The notes below the pieces were generated by a model. The model did not search any database. It saw only the letters and a program-made list of their open reading frames with translations, and was not told the origin of the DNA. From Bacteroidales bacterium UBA7258 (GTDB taxonomy: Bacteria > Bacteroidota > Bacteroidia > Bacteroidales > UBA932), in contig DKSK01000022.1 in assembly GCA_002472565.1 (NCBI GenBank), positions 1-55,433 on the forward strand: a DNA stretch of 55,433 nt, given 5' to 3'. The position numbers and the translations under genes are program-made. Positions within the stretch are counted from its first letter, which is position 1. Every line of letters starts with the position of its first letter. This document shows positions 16,522 to 24,468 of this stretch, in pieces.

Positions 16522-17547
16522 TTATTCAACGACCTTGACCTTGGAGCCGTCCTTGACGTTGGCGCTGCCGACGGTGACAATCTCATCTCCCTCGGAAAGT
16601 CCTTCGATAATTTCATAGGAATCGCCGAAACGGGTTCCGAGCGTAACGGCCCTGGAGCTTACCGTATTGTCAGAAGAATTGTAGAGATAGACCAGCTTGA
16701 CTCCGGAGCCCTGCTGCTTGACGACGGCCTCGTCAGGAATGCAGACGCTGTTGTTCATAGCGAAGTCCACTCTCACCTTGGCGTACATGCCAGGACGAAG
16801 GGCGCGCTCTGTGTTCTGATAGAGAATCTCGACATTGACCGTGTGGGAATTGGAAGACATGGTAGGATAAATCTTGTTGATTCTCCCGCTGAAGGTCTTT
16901 CCCGGGAGGGCGTCGGCGCTGATTGACACGACATCGCCCTTCTTTATCTTGGTATAGTCATTCTCCGAAATTCCGACCAGGAGCTTTACCGGAGTGATCT
17001 GCTCTACGACGTAGATAGGATTGCCCATGGAATACATATCTCCGCGGTCATAATTTCTTGCGGTGACCACGCCGCTTATAGGGGAACGGAGTATGGAATT
17101 TTCAAGAAGATTCTGGTAAGACGAACGGCTGACGTCATAGGCAAGCTTCATGGCGTCGAGGTCGGACTTGGAGACTCCGCCCTCCTCATAGAGGCTCCTT
17201 ACTCGGCTGTATTCAGTCGAATCGTTGACCATCTTGAGCTTGGCCTGGTTAAGCTGGACCTTGTCCATCTCGGCGAGAATCTGGCCCTTCGCCACGAAAT
17301 CGCCCACGTCCACATTGATCCTCTGGATTCTTGATGAAGACTGAGGGGCGATATTGTTCACGGCGAAAGCCTGGACTGTCGAAGAATAGGTCTGGGACAC
17401 CGGCACGTTGGCCGTGAAAGCCTTGGCTACATGTACAGGGATAGCTTCATCAGCGACAAGCTGATTGCCGGCAGTCTTCTTGCTCCCGCAGCTGGCCGCC
17501 ACGGCCACGCATCCGGCGAGAAGCAAGGTTCTGAGAATTGTTTTCAT
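16522..17547 (-). CDS. RND efflux periplasmic adaptor (membrane fusion protein), lipoprotein
   Basis: This 341-residue adaptor has a signal peptide and lipobox (MKTILRTLLLAGCVAVAASCGSKK), so it is probably lipid-anchored. After the signal come a barrel-sandwich half (VSQTYSSTVQAFAVNNIAPQSSSRIQRINVDVGDFVAKGQILAEMD, about 50-95), a short alpha-hairpin (about 100-145), the second lipoyl half (RSPISGVVTARNYDRGDMYSMG), a beta-barrel domain (KLLVGISENDYTKIKKGDVVSI) and the membrane-proximal domain ending near LSEGDEIVTVGSANVKDGSKV. It links the RND permease to the TolC channel. It lies between the tolC-type gene and the permease, with gaps of 37 and 17 bases. Confidence 0.94.
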   Translation of the reverse strand: MKTILRTLLLAGCVAVAASCGSKKTAGNQLVADEAIPVHVAKAFTANVPVSQTYSSTVQAFAVNNIAPQSSSRIQRINVDVGDFVAKGQILAEMDKVQLNQAKLKMVNDSTEYSRVRSLYEEGGVSKSDLDAMKLAYDVSRSSYQNLLENSILRSPISGVVTARNYDRGDMYSMGNPIYVVEQITPVKLLVGISENDYTKIKKGDVVSISADALPGKTFSGRINKIYPTMSSNSHTVNVEILYQNTERALRPGMYAKVRVDFAMNNSVCIPDEAVVKQQGSGVKLVYLYNSSDNTVSSRAVTLGTRFGDSYEIIEGLSEGDEIVTVGSANVKDGSKVKVVE

Positions 17548-17584
17548 TGTATCGTATTGCTTTTATAATCAAACATTAAGGGAC

Positions 17585-19123
17585 TTATTTAATGGAAGAG
17601 ACCCCGGCGTCGAGGTCCACCTTGCCCTCTTCATCGAGGAAGCCGATTCCGAGAGTCTGCTCAAGGCCTGTCTTGGCGATGAGGAAGTTATATATCGCCT
17701 GTGATTCCGAGAGCCTCGCCTGGGTCAGGGAGAGCTGGGCGTCATTAAGGTCGGTGATCGTGCTGCGGCCGACATTGTAGGACTTCTCGGAGATGTCGTA
17801 GGCCTTCTGAGCGAGGCCAACCGCCGTCACGGCGGAATTATAGCTGTTCATACTGGTCTCCATGGTGTTGAGAGACTGCTTGGCGGAGATGGCAAGCTGG
17901 CGCTGAGTGTCGATTCTCTGCATGTCAATCTCCTCGGCCTGGGCCTTGGCTGAACGCACGTCATTGAGCCTCTTGCCGCCGGAAAAGATAGGAATCGAAA
18001 GACTTAGCCCTACATAGGAATATGGAGACCATTTGTAGTCCTTGAAGCTGTAATTATTCTCCATGGCTATCTCCTGATAGGCGAAATTCGCCGCCAGGGA
18101 AGGAATATAGGCATATTTCTGAAGCTTGAGGTTGTCCTGGGCCTGACGTGTCTGGATTTCGAACTGACGCATCGTGGAGTTGTCGGACAAGTCGAGGGAA
18201 TCGTTCTGATGAATGTCATAGAACATATGGTCCGCGAATTCCCGGAGAGAGCCGGCGACGTCGATGTTCATGTCAAGGTCGACCCCCATGACGGCCTTGA
18301 GCTGCCAGAGGGAAAGGTCCACGCTGCTTGCTGCATTGTAGACGTTAGGTATCGCGTTGGCGACATTGGACTTTGCCCTGAGAAATTCAAGCTGAGAAGC
18401 TCTCTGGGCGTTGTACTTCATCTCGGTCTGCTTGTAGTTCTGGACGGCATTGTCATAGACATCCTTATAGACCACGTAGGCGTCCTTGGCCAGGAGAACG
18501 GAGTAAAAAGCCTGCTTGACCTGGGAAACCATCTGGAGACGGGAAGAACGCGCCTTCTCTACGGCAAGCTCCACTCCCTCGCCTGAAATCTTGAGGCTCT
18601 TCCAGAGCTGGGCGTTCACCAGCGGCATAGAGGCGGACAGACCGCCGCTCCAAGTATTCCAACGGCCGATTTCCATTCCGCCGTTGCTTCCGGAGGAAGC
18701 AGAGGAATCGTCCCCACCAGAAGCAGAGGAGCCGCTTCCACCGGAAGCAGAGGAGCCGCCGCCAGGGATAAGCGAGCTGAACTTGCTCATGTCAAAGTCC
18801 ATGTACATGACCTGTTTCTTGATTGTACGCTGGTAGGAGCCCACGAGGTCCACCGTAGGAAAAAGAGAAGCGTAGGTACCCTTCTTCGAGTATTCGCTCC
18901 TTTCTATCTCCTTGTCCGCCACTTTGACGGCAGTATTCTCGTTCAGCGCTATACGCAGCACGTCATCAAGGCTGAGAACGGTAGCCGAAGGATCGGCATA
19001 AAGGAGATTTTCTTTGATCTGTGGCAGGTCGGCGTCATTTCTGACGTCCTGGGCCGATGCCGTAAGAGATCCGGCAGCCGGGATGAGGACAGAAAGTAAC
19101 AATCCCGGAATGATCTTTTTCAT
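17585..19123 (-). CDS. TolC-family outer-membrane channel with Gly/Ser-rich insertion
   Basis: This 512-residue outer-membrane efflux channel starts at the ATG at 19123, giving the signal peptide MKKIIPGLLLSVLIPAAGSLTASAQ. Two OEP repeats with long amphipathic helices are visible (LDDVLRIALNENTAVKVADKEIERSEYSKKG in the first, RSAKAQAEEIDMQRIDTQRQLAISAKQSLNTMETSMNSYNSA in the second). Between about residues 120 and 150 there is an unusual Gly/Ser/Asp linker (repeats of SSASGG-like units) in a region that is normally a short beta-strand loop at the outer face of the barrel. It is encoded by repeated DNA units. It is the first gene of the efflux operon. Confidence 0.93.
   Translation of the reverse strand: MKKIIPGLLLSVLIPAAGSLTASAQDVRNDADLPQIKENLLYADPSATVLSLDDVLRIALNENTAVKVADKEIERSEYSKKGTYASLFPTVDLVGSYQRTIKKQVMYMDFDMSKFSSLIPGGGSSASGGSGSSASGGDDSSASSGSNGGMEIGRWNTWSGGLSASMPLVNAQLWKSLKISGEGVELAVEKARSSRLQMVSQVKQAFYSVLLAKDAYVVYKDVYDNAVQNYKQTEMKYNAQRASQLEFLRAKSNVANAIPNVYNAASSVDLSLWQLKAVMGVDLDMNIDVAGSLREFADHMFYDIHQNDSLDLSDNSTMRQFEIQTRQAQDNLKLQKYAYIPSLAANFAYQEIAMENNYSFKDYKWSPYSYVGLSLSIPIFSGGKRLNDVRSAKAQAEEIDMQRIDTQRQLAISAKQSLNTMETSMNSYNSAVTAVGLAQKAYDISEKSYNVGRSTITDLNDAQLSLTQARLSESQAIYNFLIAKTGLEQTLGIGFLDEEGKVDLDAGVSSIK
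18680..18768. repeat. Short repeats encoding the Gly/Ser linker of the TolC protein
   Basis: Units containing GAAGCAGAGGA recur three times (near 18698, 18720 and 18744) with related flanks, encoding the Ser/Gly linker on the minus strand. The copies are similar but not identical. They probably arose by slippage and could vary in number between strains. Confidence 0.7.
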
Positions 19124-19180
19124 AAACACTTATTTGATTACACTAAAAAAATTCTACGAAGTCCCTGAAGGTCAACAATG

Positions 19181-19188
19181 CGAAGATA
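19181..19188 (-). promoter_or_regulatory. Candidate -7 box TATCTTCG for the efflux operon
   Basis: On the minus strand TATCTTCGC stands about 57 bases before the tolC-type ATG. It differs from the Bacteroidota TAnnTTTG consensus by one base. No clear -33 TTTG is found at the usual distance, so support is moderate. No repressor gene or operator-like palindrome was seen next to it. Confidence 0.4.
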
Positions 19189-19362
19189 GTCACAAAATAC
19201 ATACCTCGCACAGGGCGTTTTCGCTGATTTTTTGATAAAATTCGTTCTAAAAGTCGGAAAATCGATGCAATTTTATCTTTCGCGCAAGAATTTTTCGTCC
19301 TAATGGGATCTTCATCAAACGTTTTTAATCCCTTTTCACCCAATTGAAGAGACCTGTGACAC
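19189..19362. other. AT-rich intergenic stretch between efflux operon and pgk terminator
   Basis: The gap between tolC and pgk is about 310 bases. Apart from the promoter candidate and the pgk terminator I see no gene in it. Open frames here are short, lack family resemblance and run into pgk. The motif CAATTGAA occurs twice (19341 and 19362 region) as a short direct repeat. Confidence 0.5.
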
Positions 19363-19402
19363 AATTGAAAAGTCCGGGCGATTTCTCGTCCGGACTTCAA
19401 TT
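19363..19402 (-). terminator. Intrinsic-type terminator of pgk
   Basis: AATTGAAAAGTCCGG (19363-19377) pairs with CCGGACTTCAATT (19390-19402) around a 12-base loop, making a stem of about 13 bp with a small bulge. It starts 36 bases after the pgk stop and is followed on the minus strand by a T-rich flank. It would separate pgk from the efflux operon read in the same direction. Confidence 0.7.
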
Positions 19403-19437
19403 TCAAAGCCGGTACGCTTCCGGCAAGCCTAAGGAAA

Positions 19438-20709
19438 CTAGTCCTCCTCGATTGCCGCGATGCCAGGGAGAACCTTGCCCTCGATGGCCTCGAGCATGGC
19501 GCCGCCACCGGTGCTTACATAGCTGACCTTGTCAGCGAAGCCCATCTTGGTTACAGCCGCAACGGAATCACCGCCTCCGACGAGGGTGTAGGCACCCTGG
19601 GCGGTAGCGTCGGCGAGGTCCTGGGCGATCTGGAGAGTACCCTTGGCGAAGTTAGGCATCTCGAAGACACCTACAGGGCCGTTCCAGAGGATAGTCTTGG
19701 AAGACATGATGATCTTTCTCCAGTTCTCGAGGGATGCAGGAGAAGCGTCCATTCCCTCCCAGCCGTCAGGAATCTCTTTGATGTCAACGACCTTGGTGTC
19801 GGCATCGTTTTCAAACCTGTCAGCGGCTACGGTAGCCACGGAAAGGGACACGTTCACACCCTTCTCCTTGGCCTCCTTGAGAATCTCGAGAGCGTCCGGC
19901 ATGAGCTCGTCCTCATGGAGGGAGTTGCCGATGTGGCCGCCCTGGGCCTTGATGAAGGTGTAGCCCATGCCGCCTCCGATGATCAGGTTGTCAACCTTGT
20001 TGAGCATATTCTTGAGAACAGCCAGCTTGGAAGAAACCTTCGAGCCTCCGATGATGGCGGTGAAAGGATGCTGAGCGTTGTTGAGCACATTGTTGATGGC
20101 CTTGATCTCAGCCTCCATCAGGTAGCCGAACATCTTGTCATTCGGGAAATACTTGGCGATGAGGGCCGTAGAAGCATGGGCGCGGTGAGCGGTACCGAAG
20201 GCATCGTTGACGTAGCAGTCGGCATAGGAAGCGAGGTGCTTTACGAACTCCTTCTGGCTTTCCTTAACCTTGGCCTTGGCCGCCTTGGTCTCTTCTTCGG
20301 TAGCATCCTCGGCGAGTCCCCTAGGCTTGCCTTCCTCTTCGGCGTAGTAGCGGAGGTTCTCCAGAAGGAGGGCCTCTCCTGGCTTGAGGGCCTTCGCGGC
20401 CTGGTCAGCCTCCATGCAGTCAGAGGCGAACTTGACAGGAACGCCGAGGCACTCTGAAACATGGTCTACGATATGCTTGAGAGAGAATTTAGGGTCTCCC
20501 TTCTTAGGATCTGCATTCTTAGGACGTCCGAGATGGGACATGATGATGAGTGCGCCGCCCTTGGAGAGAATCTTCTTGAGCGTAGGTACAGCCCTGCGGA
20601 TACGGGTGTCGTCGGTGATTTCAAAATTCTCGTTGAGTGGAACATTGAAATCGACCCTCACTATGGCCTTCTTACCAGAGAAGTCGTAGGTGTCAATGTG
20701 CTGTTGCAT
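19438..20709 (-). CDS. pgk: Phosphoglycerate kinase
   Basis: This 423-residue cytoplasmic enzyme transfers phosphate from 1,3-bisphosphoglycerate to ADP in glycolysis. Signature blocks are VRVDFNVPLNENFEITDDTRI (about 17-37), the Arg-containing SHLGRPK (about 58-64), NDAFGTAHRAHAS (about 166-178), IGGSKVSSKLAVLKNML (about 217-233), and the C-terminal nucleotide loop LVGGGDSVAAVTKMG with STGGGAMLEAIEG. It is slightly longer than the 390-400 usual in many bacteria because of a Bacteroidota-type insertion near 135-150 (EEETKAAKAKVKESQKEFV). It is a single gene with its own promoter box and terminator. Confidence 0.97.
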   Translation of the reverse strand: MQQHIDTYDFSGKKAIVRVDFNVPLNENFEITDDTRIRRAVPTLKKILSKGGALIIMSHLGRPKNADPKKGDPKFSLKHIVDHVSECLGVPVKFASDCMEADQAAKALKPGEALLLENLRYYAEEEGKPRGLAEDATEEETKAAKAKVKESQKEFVKHLASYADCYVNDAFGTAHRAHASTALIAKYFPNDKMFGYLMEAEIKAINNVLNNAQHPFTAIIGGSKVSSKLAVLKNMLNKVDNLIIGGGMGYTFIKAQGGHIGNSLHEDELMPDALEILKEAKEKGVNVSLSVATVAADRFENDADTKVVDIKEIPDGWEGMDASPASLENWRKIIMSSKTILWNGPVGVFEMPNFAKGTLQIAQDLADATAQGAYTLVGGGDSVAAVTKMGFADKVSYVSTGGGAMLEAIEGKVLPGIAAIEED

Positions 20710-20747
20710 ACTTAAATATTGTTATGGTTTGTTGTCAAACAATCACG

Positions 20748-20755
20748 CAAATTTA
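20748..20755 (-). promoter_or_regulatory. -7 box TAAATTTG for pgk
   Basis: Read on the minus strand, TAAATTTGCG precedes the pgk ATG by 38 bases and matches the TAnnTTTG pattern. It is divergent to the TATCTTTG box at 20797, with only about 40 bases between the two. Confidence 0.6.
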
Positions 20756-20796
20756 CGTAAAATTCGGACAAATAACATAAAGACGGCCAAAATCAG

Positions 20797-20804
20797 TATC
20801 TTTG
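20797..20804 (+). promoter_or_regulatory. -7 box TATCTTTG for the methyltransferase gene
   Basis: TATCTTTGC lies 19 bases before the ATG at 20824, giving a very short leader. It matches the Bacteroidota -7 consensus; a -33 element is not clear. Confidence 0.6.
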
Positions 20805-20823
20805 CCATCAAATCATAAGCAAG

Positions 20824-21753
20824 ATGGAAAATTCCGGACCCAAGATAGAATTCCCTTCCTCATCGTGGAAAGATTACGAGCTGCTGGATTCAGGGGCGGG
20901 CGAGAAACTCGAACGCTTCGGGAAATACGTACTCTGCCGTCCGGAGCCTAAGGCGCTGTGGGACAAAAGCCTGAGCGAACGGGAATGGAACGCGCTCGCC
21001 CATGTCCGCTTCCGTCCGGGAGCAGGTTTCGGGAAGGCCGGGAAGGAGGACAGCGGAACCTGGGACAAGCTCAAGGCCATGGATGAGCAATGGTTCATCA
21101 AATATTCTGGAGGTCCCGAGTTCCGGCTGAGGTTGGGGCTGACCGCCTTCAAACATGTCGGTGTCTTCCCCGAACAGGCCCCGAACTGGAACTTCATCTA
21201 CTCGAACACCTCGCGTCTGGTAAGGCAGGCGGAAGGAGCGCCCGTAAGAGTGCTGAACCTCTTCGCCTACACGGGGGCGGCCTCCCTCGCGGCAAAGGCC
21301 GCCGGGGCCGATGTGACCCATCTCGACTCCGTGAGGCAGGTGGTAACCTGGGCAAGAGGGAATATGGAGAACAGCGGAATGGACGGGATAAGATGGGTCC
21401 TTGAGGATGCGATGAAATTCGCGAGAAGGGAGGCCCGCAGGGGCAACACCTACCAGGGCATTATCCTCGACCCTCCAGCCTATGGCCATGGTCCCGACGG
21501 AGAAAAATGGAAACTTGACGAGTGCCTCAACGAGATGATGAAGTGCGTAGGCTCCATTCTGGCCCCGAAAGATAGCTTCATGGTGCTGAACCTCTATTCC
21601 AACGGCTTCAGTCCTGTGCTCGGAGAGACGGTGACCCGTCAGGCCTTCGGCTTGCACGACTTGGGATACGACCTCACTTCCGGAGAGCTCTGCCTCCGTG
21701 ATTCTTTCGGCAAAGTCCTGCCGCTGAGCATCTTCATCCGCCTGGTCAGGTAA
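20824..21753 (+). CDS. Class I SAM-dependent methyltransferase, RlmI/RlmK-like
   Basis: This 309-residue protein carries SAM-binding motif I as VLNLFAYTGAASLAAKAAGADVTHLD (about 142-167), and DPPAYGHGPDGEKWKLDE (about 212-229), a DPPxxG motif typical of rRNA cytosine/guanine methyltransferases related to RlmI and RlmK-L. HVGVFPEQAPNWNFI before motif I is also characteristic. The N-terminal 100 residues form a small beta-rich domain in place of a PUA domain. The most likely role is modification of 23S rRNA. The exact base is not predictable. It is followed by a hairpin and then lgt with its own promoter. Confidence 0.82.
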   Translation: MENSGPKIEFPSSSWKDYELLDSGAGEKLERFGKYVLCRPEPKALWDKSLSEREWNALAHVRFRPGAGFGKAGKEDSGTWDKLKAMDEQWFIKYSGGPEFRLRLGLTAFKHVGVFPEQAPNWNFIYSNTSRLVRQAEGAPVRVLNLFAYTGAASLAAKAAGADVTHLDSVRQVVTWARGNMENSGMDGIRWVLEDAMKFARREARRGNTYQGIILDPPAYGHGPDGEKWKLDECLNEMMKCVGSILAPKDSFMVLNLYSNGFSPVLGETVTRQAFGLHDLGYDLTSGELCLRDSFGKVLPLSIFIRLVR

Positions 21754-21766
21754 GCTATGTCAAGGG

Positions 21767-21794
21767 CTCCCTCCTTCAGCACTTAAGGAAGGAG
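21767..21794 (+). terminator. Hairpin downstream of the methyltransferase gene
   Basis: CTCCCTCCTT (21767-21776) and AAGGAAGGAG (21785-21794) pair at 9 of 10 positions around an 8-base loop, 13 bases after the stop codon. There is no U-run after it, so termination strength is uncertain. Confidence 0.45.
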
Positions 21795-21819
21795 GCTTGG
21801 TACGCTCCGGCACTTTTCA

Positions 21820-21827
21820 TATATTTG
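21820..21827 (+). promoter_or_regulatory. -7 box TATATTTG for lgt
   Basis: TATATTTGC lies 22 bases before the lgt ATG at 21850 and just after the preceding hairpin. This is the usual placement of Bacteroidota promoters in the window. Confidence 0.6.
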
Positions 21828-21849
21828 CAAAGGTCAAAATTTGAAAGAC

Positions 21850-22734
21850 ATGTTTAGTCTCCTATATATCAATTGGAATGTCGACCCGGTGATCTTCCAC
21901 ATCGGAAGCTTCGGACTCCGCTGGTACAGCGTACTCTTCGTCTCGGGCTTCGTCATCGGCTGGTTCATATTCAAATGGTTCTTCAAGAGAGAGGGCGTGC
22001 CGGAAAAGCTTCTTGATCCGCTTCTCTACACCCTCCTCCTCGGCACTATAGTCGGCGCCCGTCTCGGCCACTGCCTCTTCTACCAGCCGGACTACTACCT
22101 CGGAAGCTGGAAAGGCTTTCTGGAAATCTTCCAGCCATGGAAAGGAGGACTTGCAAGCCATGGAGGAGCCATAGCCCTGGTCCTCTGCATGATCTGGTTC
22201 GCCCGCCGCTACGGCCGGGACAATGGTTTTGATTTCGCATGGATCATGGACCATCTCGCCATAGCAACGAGTTTCGCGGCCTGCCTCATCCGCCTCGGCA
22301 ACCTCTTCAATTCCGAAATCTACGGCGTTGCGACGAATCTTCCGTGGGGCTTTGTCTTCCTGCGCGACAACGAGACCGTCCCGAAACATCCTACCCAGAT
22401 CTATGAGGCCCTGAGCTACCTTCTTCTGGGCATCTGCCTGATCTGGATCTACCGGAAATGGCTCTATAAGACCTACAGAGGTCTCTACATCGGCATTTTC
22501 CTAATCTGGTGCTTCGGTTCCCGCTTCCTGATCGAATTCATAAAGAACCCCCAGGTCGCCTTTGAAGAGGGCATGAAACTTGACATGGGCCAGCTTCTCA
22601 GCATTCCCTTCATCCTCTTCGGCATAGGCTTCATCATATATTCCTTTGTCAAGAAAGATCCGGCTTGGGCGGCTTCTCCTTCGAAGCCTGTGACAAAGAA
22701 GCCTGAGGTTCACGCCCACAGCACCACGAATTAA
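21850..22734 (+). CDS. lgt: Prolipoprotein diacylglyceryl transferase
   Basis: This 294-residue integral membrane enzyme transfers a diacylglyceryl group from phosphatidylglycerol to the lipobox cysteine of prolipoproteins, the first step of lipoprotein maturation. Key regions are GLRWYSVLFVSGF (about 21-33), GARLGHCLFYQPDYYL, GGLASHGGAIALVL with the essential His (about 103), RLGNLFNSEIYG (about 150-161, signature) and FLIWCFGSRFLIEFIK near the C-terminus. About seven membrane segments are present. The ATG at 21850 was chosen over an in-frame TTG at 21841. Several lipoproteins in this window (GldH, the efflux adaptor, the protein at 36113) would be its clients. Confidence 0.95.
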   Translation: MFSLLYINWNVDPVIFHIGSFGLRWYSVLFVSGFVIGWFIFKWFFKREGVPEKLLDPLLYTLLLGTIVGARLGHCLFYQPDYYLGSWKGFLEIFQPWKGGLASHGGAIALVLCMIWFARRYGRDNGFDFAWIMDHLAIATSFAACLIRLGNLFNSEIYGVATNLPWGFVFLRDNETVPKHPTQIYEALSYLLLGICLIWIYRKWLYKTYRGLYIGIFLIWCFGSRFLIEFIKNPQVAFEEGMKLDMGQLLSIPFILFGIGFIIYSFVKKDPAWAASPSKPVTKKPEVHAHSTTN

Positions 22735-22775
22735 GCTTGCGCCTGCTTCACAACTGATAATTTGACGGGTACGGA

Positions 22776-23552
22776 ATGATTAAGGCCATTTTCTTTGACA
22801 TCGATGGTACTCTGGTTGGTTTCGGCCACAGTGAAATATCGGATAAGACCGTCCGCGCCCTCGATGAACTGAGGAGCCACGGGGTCAGGCTCATTATTTC
22901 CAGCGGCCGCTGCAAACAGCTTATTACCAACGTCAGAGACTATCCTTTCGACGGATACATAACGATGAACGGGGCCATCGTTGAATACGGAGGCAAGACT
23001 ATTTCTTCAATTCCCATCGACAGGGATGATGCGGTAAGAATCGCGGAGCTCTCAGACTCGCACGGCTATGCCTGCGCGGCCATATTCTCTGACTTTATCG
23101 GTGTCAATATGGAATCCGAGACATACCTGCGGATCAACAGGAAGATTCACATAAAGCCTTTCCCGATAATTAACCTGCAGGCCATGGTGAAGGAAAGAGA
23201 GGTCTACCAGTACACAGTCTACGCCAGCGACAAGGACATCGACAGATACTACCGCCCTTTGGTGCGCCACGTGCGTTTCCCTTCCTGGGACCCTTCTTTC
23301 AGCGATGTAACTCCGGACAGCGTATCCAAGGGCCTCGCCACGGAGGCAGTGATGCGCTACCTCGGGCTTTCCCGCGAGGAGACCGCGGCCTTCGGGGACG
23401 GAGGAAATGACATCCCGATGCTCGACGCCGTAGGCACGGCCGTTGCCATGGGAAATTCCAGCCCTGAGGTAAAAGAACACGCCACCCTCATCGCAGAAGA
23501 CGCAGACGAAGACGGCGTAGCCAAGGCCATGCTCAGCCTAGGGCTTGTCTGA
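22776..23552 (+). CDS. Cof-type HAD-IIB family phosphatase
   Basis: This 258-residue HAD-superfamily hydrolase has motif I FFDIDGTLVGFG (Asp8 nucleophile region), motif II ISSGRCKQL (about 42-50), and motifs III and IV as KGLATEAV and AFGDGGNDIPMLDAVGTAVAMGN (about 207-229), followed by VKEHATLIAEDADEDGVAKA. Family members dephosphorylate sugar phosphates, pyridoxal phosphate, flavin or nucleotide intermediates; the substrate cannot be read from sequence. It is 41 bases downstream of lgt and could be cotranscribed. It converges with the esterase gene, 29 bases away. Confidence 0.9.
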   Translation: MIKAIFFDIDGTLVGFGHSEISDKTVRALDELRSHGVRLIISSGRCKQLITNVRDYPFDGYITMNGAIVEYGGKTISSIPIDRDDAVRIAELSDSHGYACAAIFSDFIGVNMESETYLRINRKIHIKPFPIINLQAMVKEREVYQYTVYASDKDIDRYYRPLVRHVRFPSWDPSFSDVTPDSVSKGLATEAVMRYLGLSREETAAFGDGGNDIPMLDAVGTAVAMGNSSPEVKEHATLIAEDADEDGVAKAMLSLGLV

Positions 23553-23581
23553 AGCGGCTTGTCGAAACCTGTCTGTCGGGC

Positions 23582-24430
23582 TTATTTAACGTAGCGGCTG
23601 AAAAAGCTGATTATGATTTCTCCTGTATCCACGTCTTTGTCATGCCAAGAGTGTTTGCCGCCTTCCACTTTATACAGAATGACATCTTTGCCAGATGGAG
23701 CCCCGCTATAGGAGGTGATATCAATTGAGCGCTTCGGATCGGCTTTAGAAGGCGTCGATGAGGTTTTCATTACTGTACACCTGTTGTTCGCTGCTATCGA
23801 CGCAACCGCCAGAGGAACAGGGATATAAGCTCCCCATCCGCCGGAATTCTCATGGTCTCCTCCCCACATGGAAGTATGATCGATGTCGCCATGGATCTCA
23901 AGCAGGGCAACCGGTTTGGTAAGCTTGTTCTTGTAAGCATATTCAAAGGTGAGGCCGGCGACCGAGGCATAGGCCCTGAAAAGATCAGGCTTAGTGTAGA
24001 TGATTTGGTAGCAAAGGTCTCCACCGTTTGACATTCCGGTCAGGAAAACATTTTCCCTGCTCAGATTGAATCTCCTGCAGACTTCGTCAGACAAGGCGGC
24101 GAAGAATTTCTCTTCATGGGGGTCCATGTTGGACTGGGAAGGATAACCAACGAACCAGCCGGCTTTCCCCTTAGTGTCCGGGGCTCCGACAGGGCAGCAG
24201 ACAGCGAAGCCGTGCCTTTCCGCCGCCGCGTTCAGATCTTCACGCCAAAAGGTCTTCGACCCATAGCCATGAGTGTAGATGACAAAGGGCGCCCCCGCTT
24301 TCGCAGATTCAGGGATGAACATGTAATAGGTCCTTTCAGCGCCTTTGTACTTCATCTTGTACGCATCCTGGGCAAGCGCCATGAAGCAGACAGAGAGGAG
24401 TAAAATAGTTATGAGAATTATCTTTTTCAT
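23582..24430 (-). CDS. Secreted alpha/beta-hydrolase, PHB-depolymerase/LpqC-like esterase
   Basis: This 282-residue exported hydrolase starts at the ATG at 24430, giving the signal peptide MKKIILITILLLSVCFMALAQ. The catalytic triad is visible: nucleophile Ser in FLTGMSNGGDL (GxSxG), Asp in LLEIHGDIDHT, and His in GGKHSWHD. PFVIYTHGYGS provides the oxyanion-hole region. The arrangement matches the esterase-depolymerase family that includes feruloyl and acetyl-xylan esterases and LpqC. In gut Bacteroidales such enzymes usually act on plant polysaccharide ester groups, but the substrate here is inferred. It lies 38 bases after the DUF2723 gene. Confidence 0.85.
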   Translation of the reverse strand: MKKIILITILLLSVCFMALAQDAYKMKYKGAERTYYMFIPESAKAGAPFVIYTHGYGSKTFWREDLNAAAERHGFAVCCPVGAPDTKGKAGWFVGYPSQSNMDPHEEKFFAALSDEVCRRFNLSRENVFLTGMSNGGDLCYQIIYTKPDLFRAYASVAGLTFEYAYKNKLTKPVALLEIHGDIDHTSMWGGDHENSGGWGAYIPVPLAVASIAANNRCTVMKTSSTPSKADPKRSIDITSYSGAPSGKDVILYKVEGGKHSWHDKDVDTGEIIISFFSRYVK

Positions 24431-24468
24431 GTCAAAAATTGATGTGAAGCAGCCACGAAAGCGCCAAC

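Noticed and set aside
19143..19508. A 121-codon minus-strand frame between pgk and the efflux operon
   Set aside because: It overlaps the pgk 3' end and the pgk terminator, has no family resemblance, and begins inside pgk.
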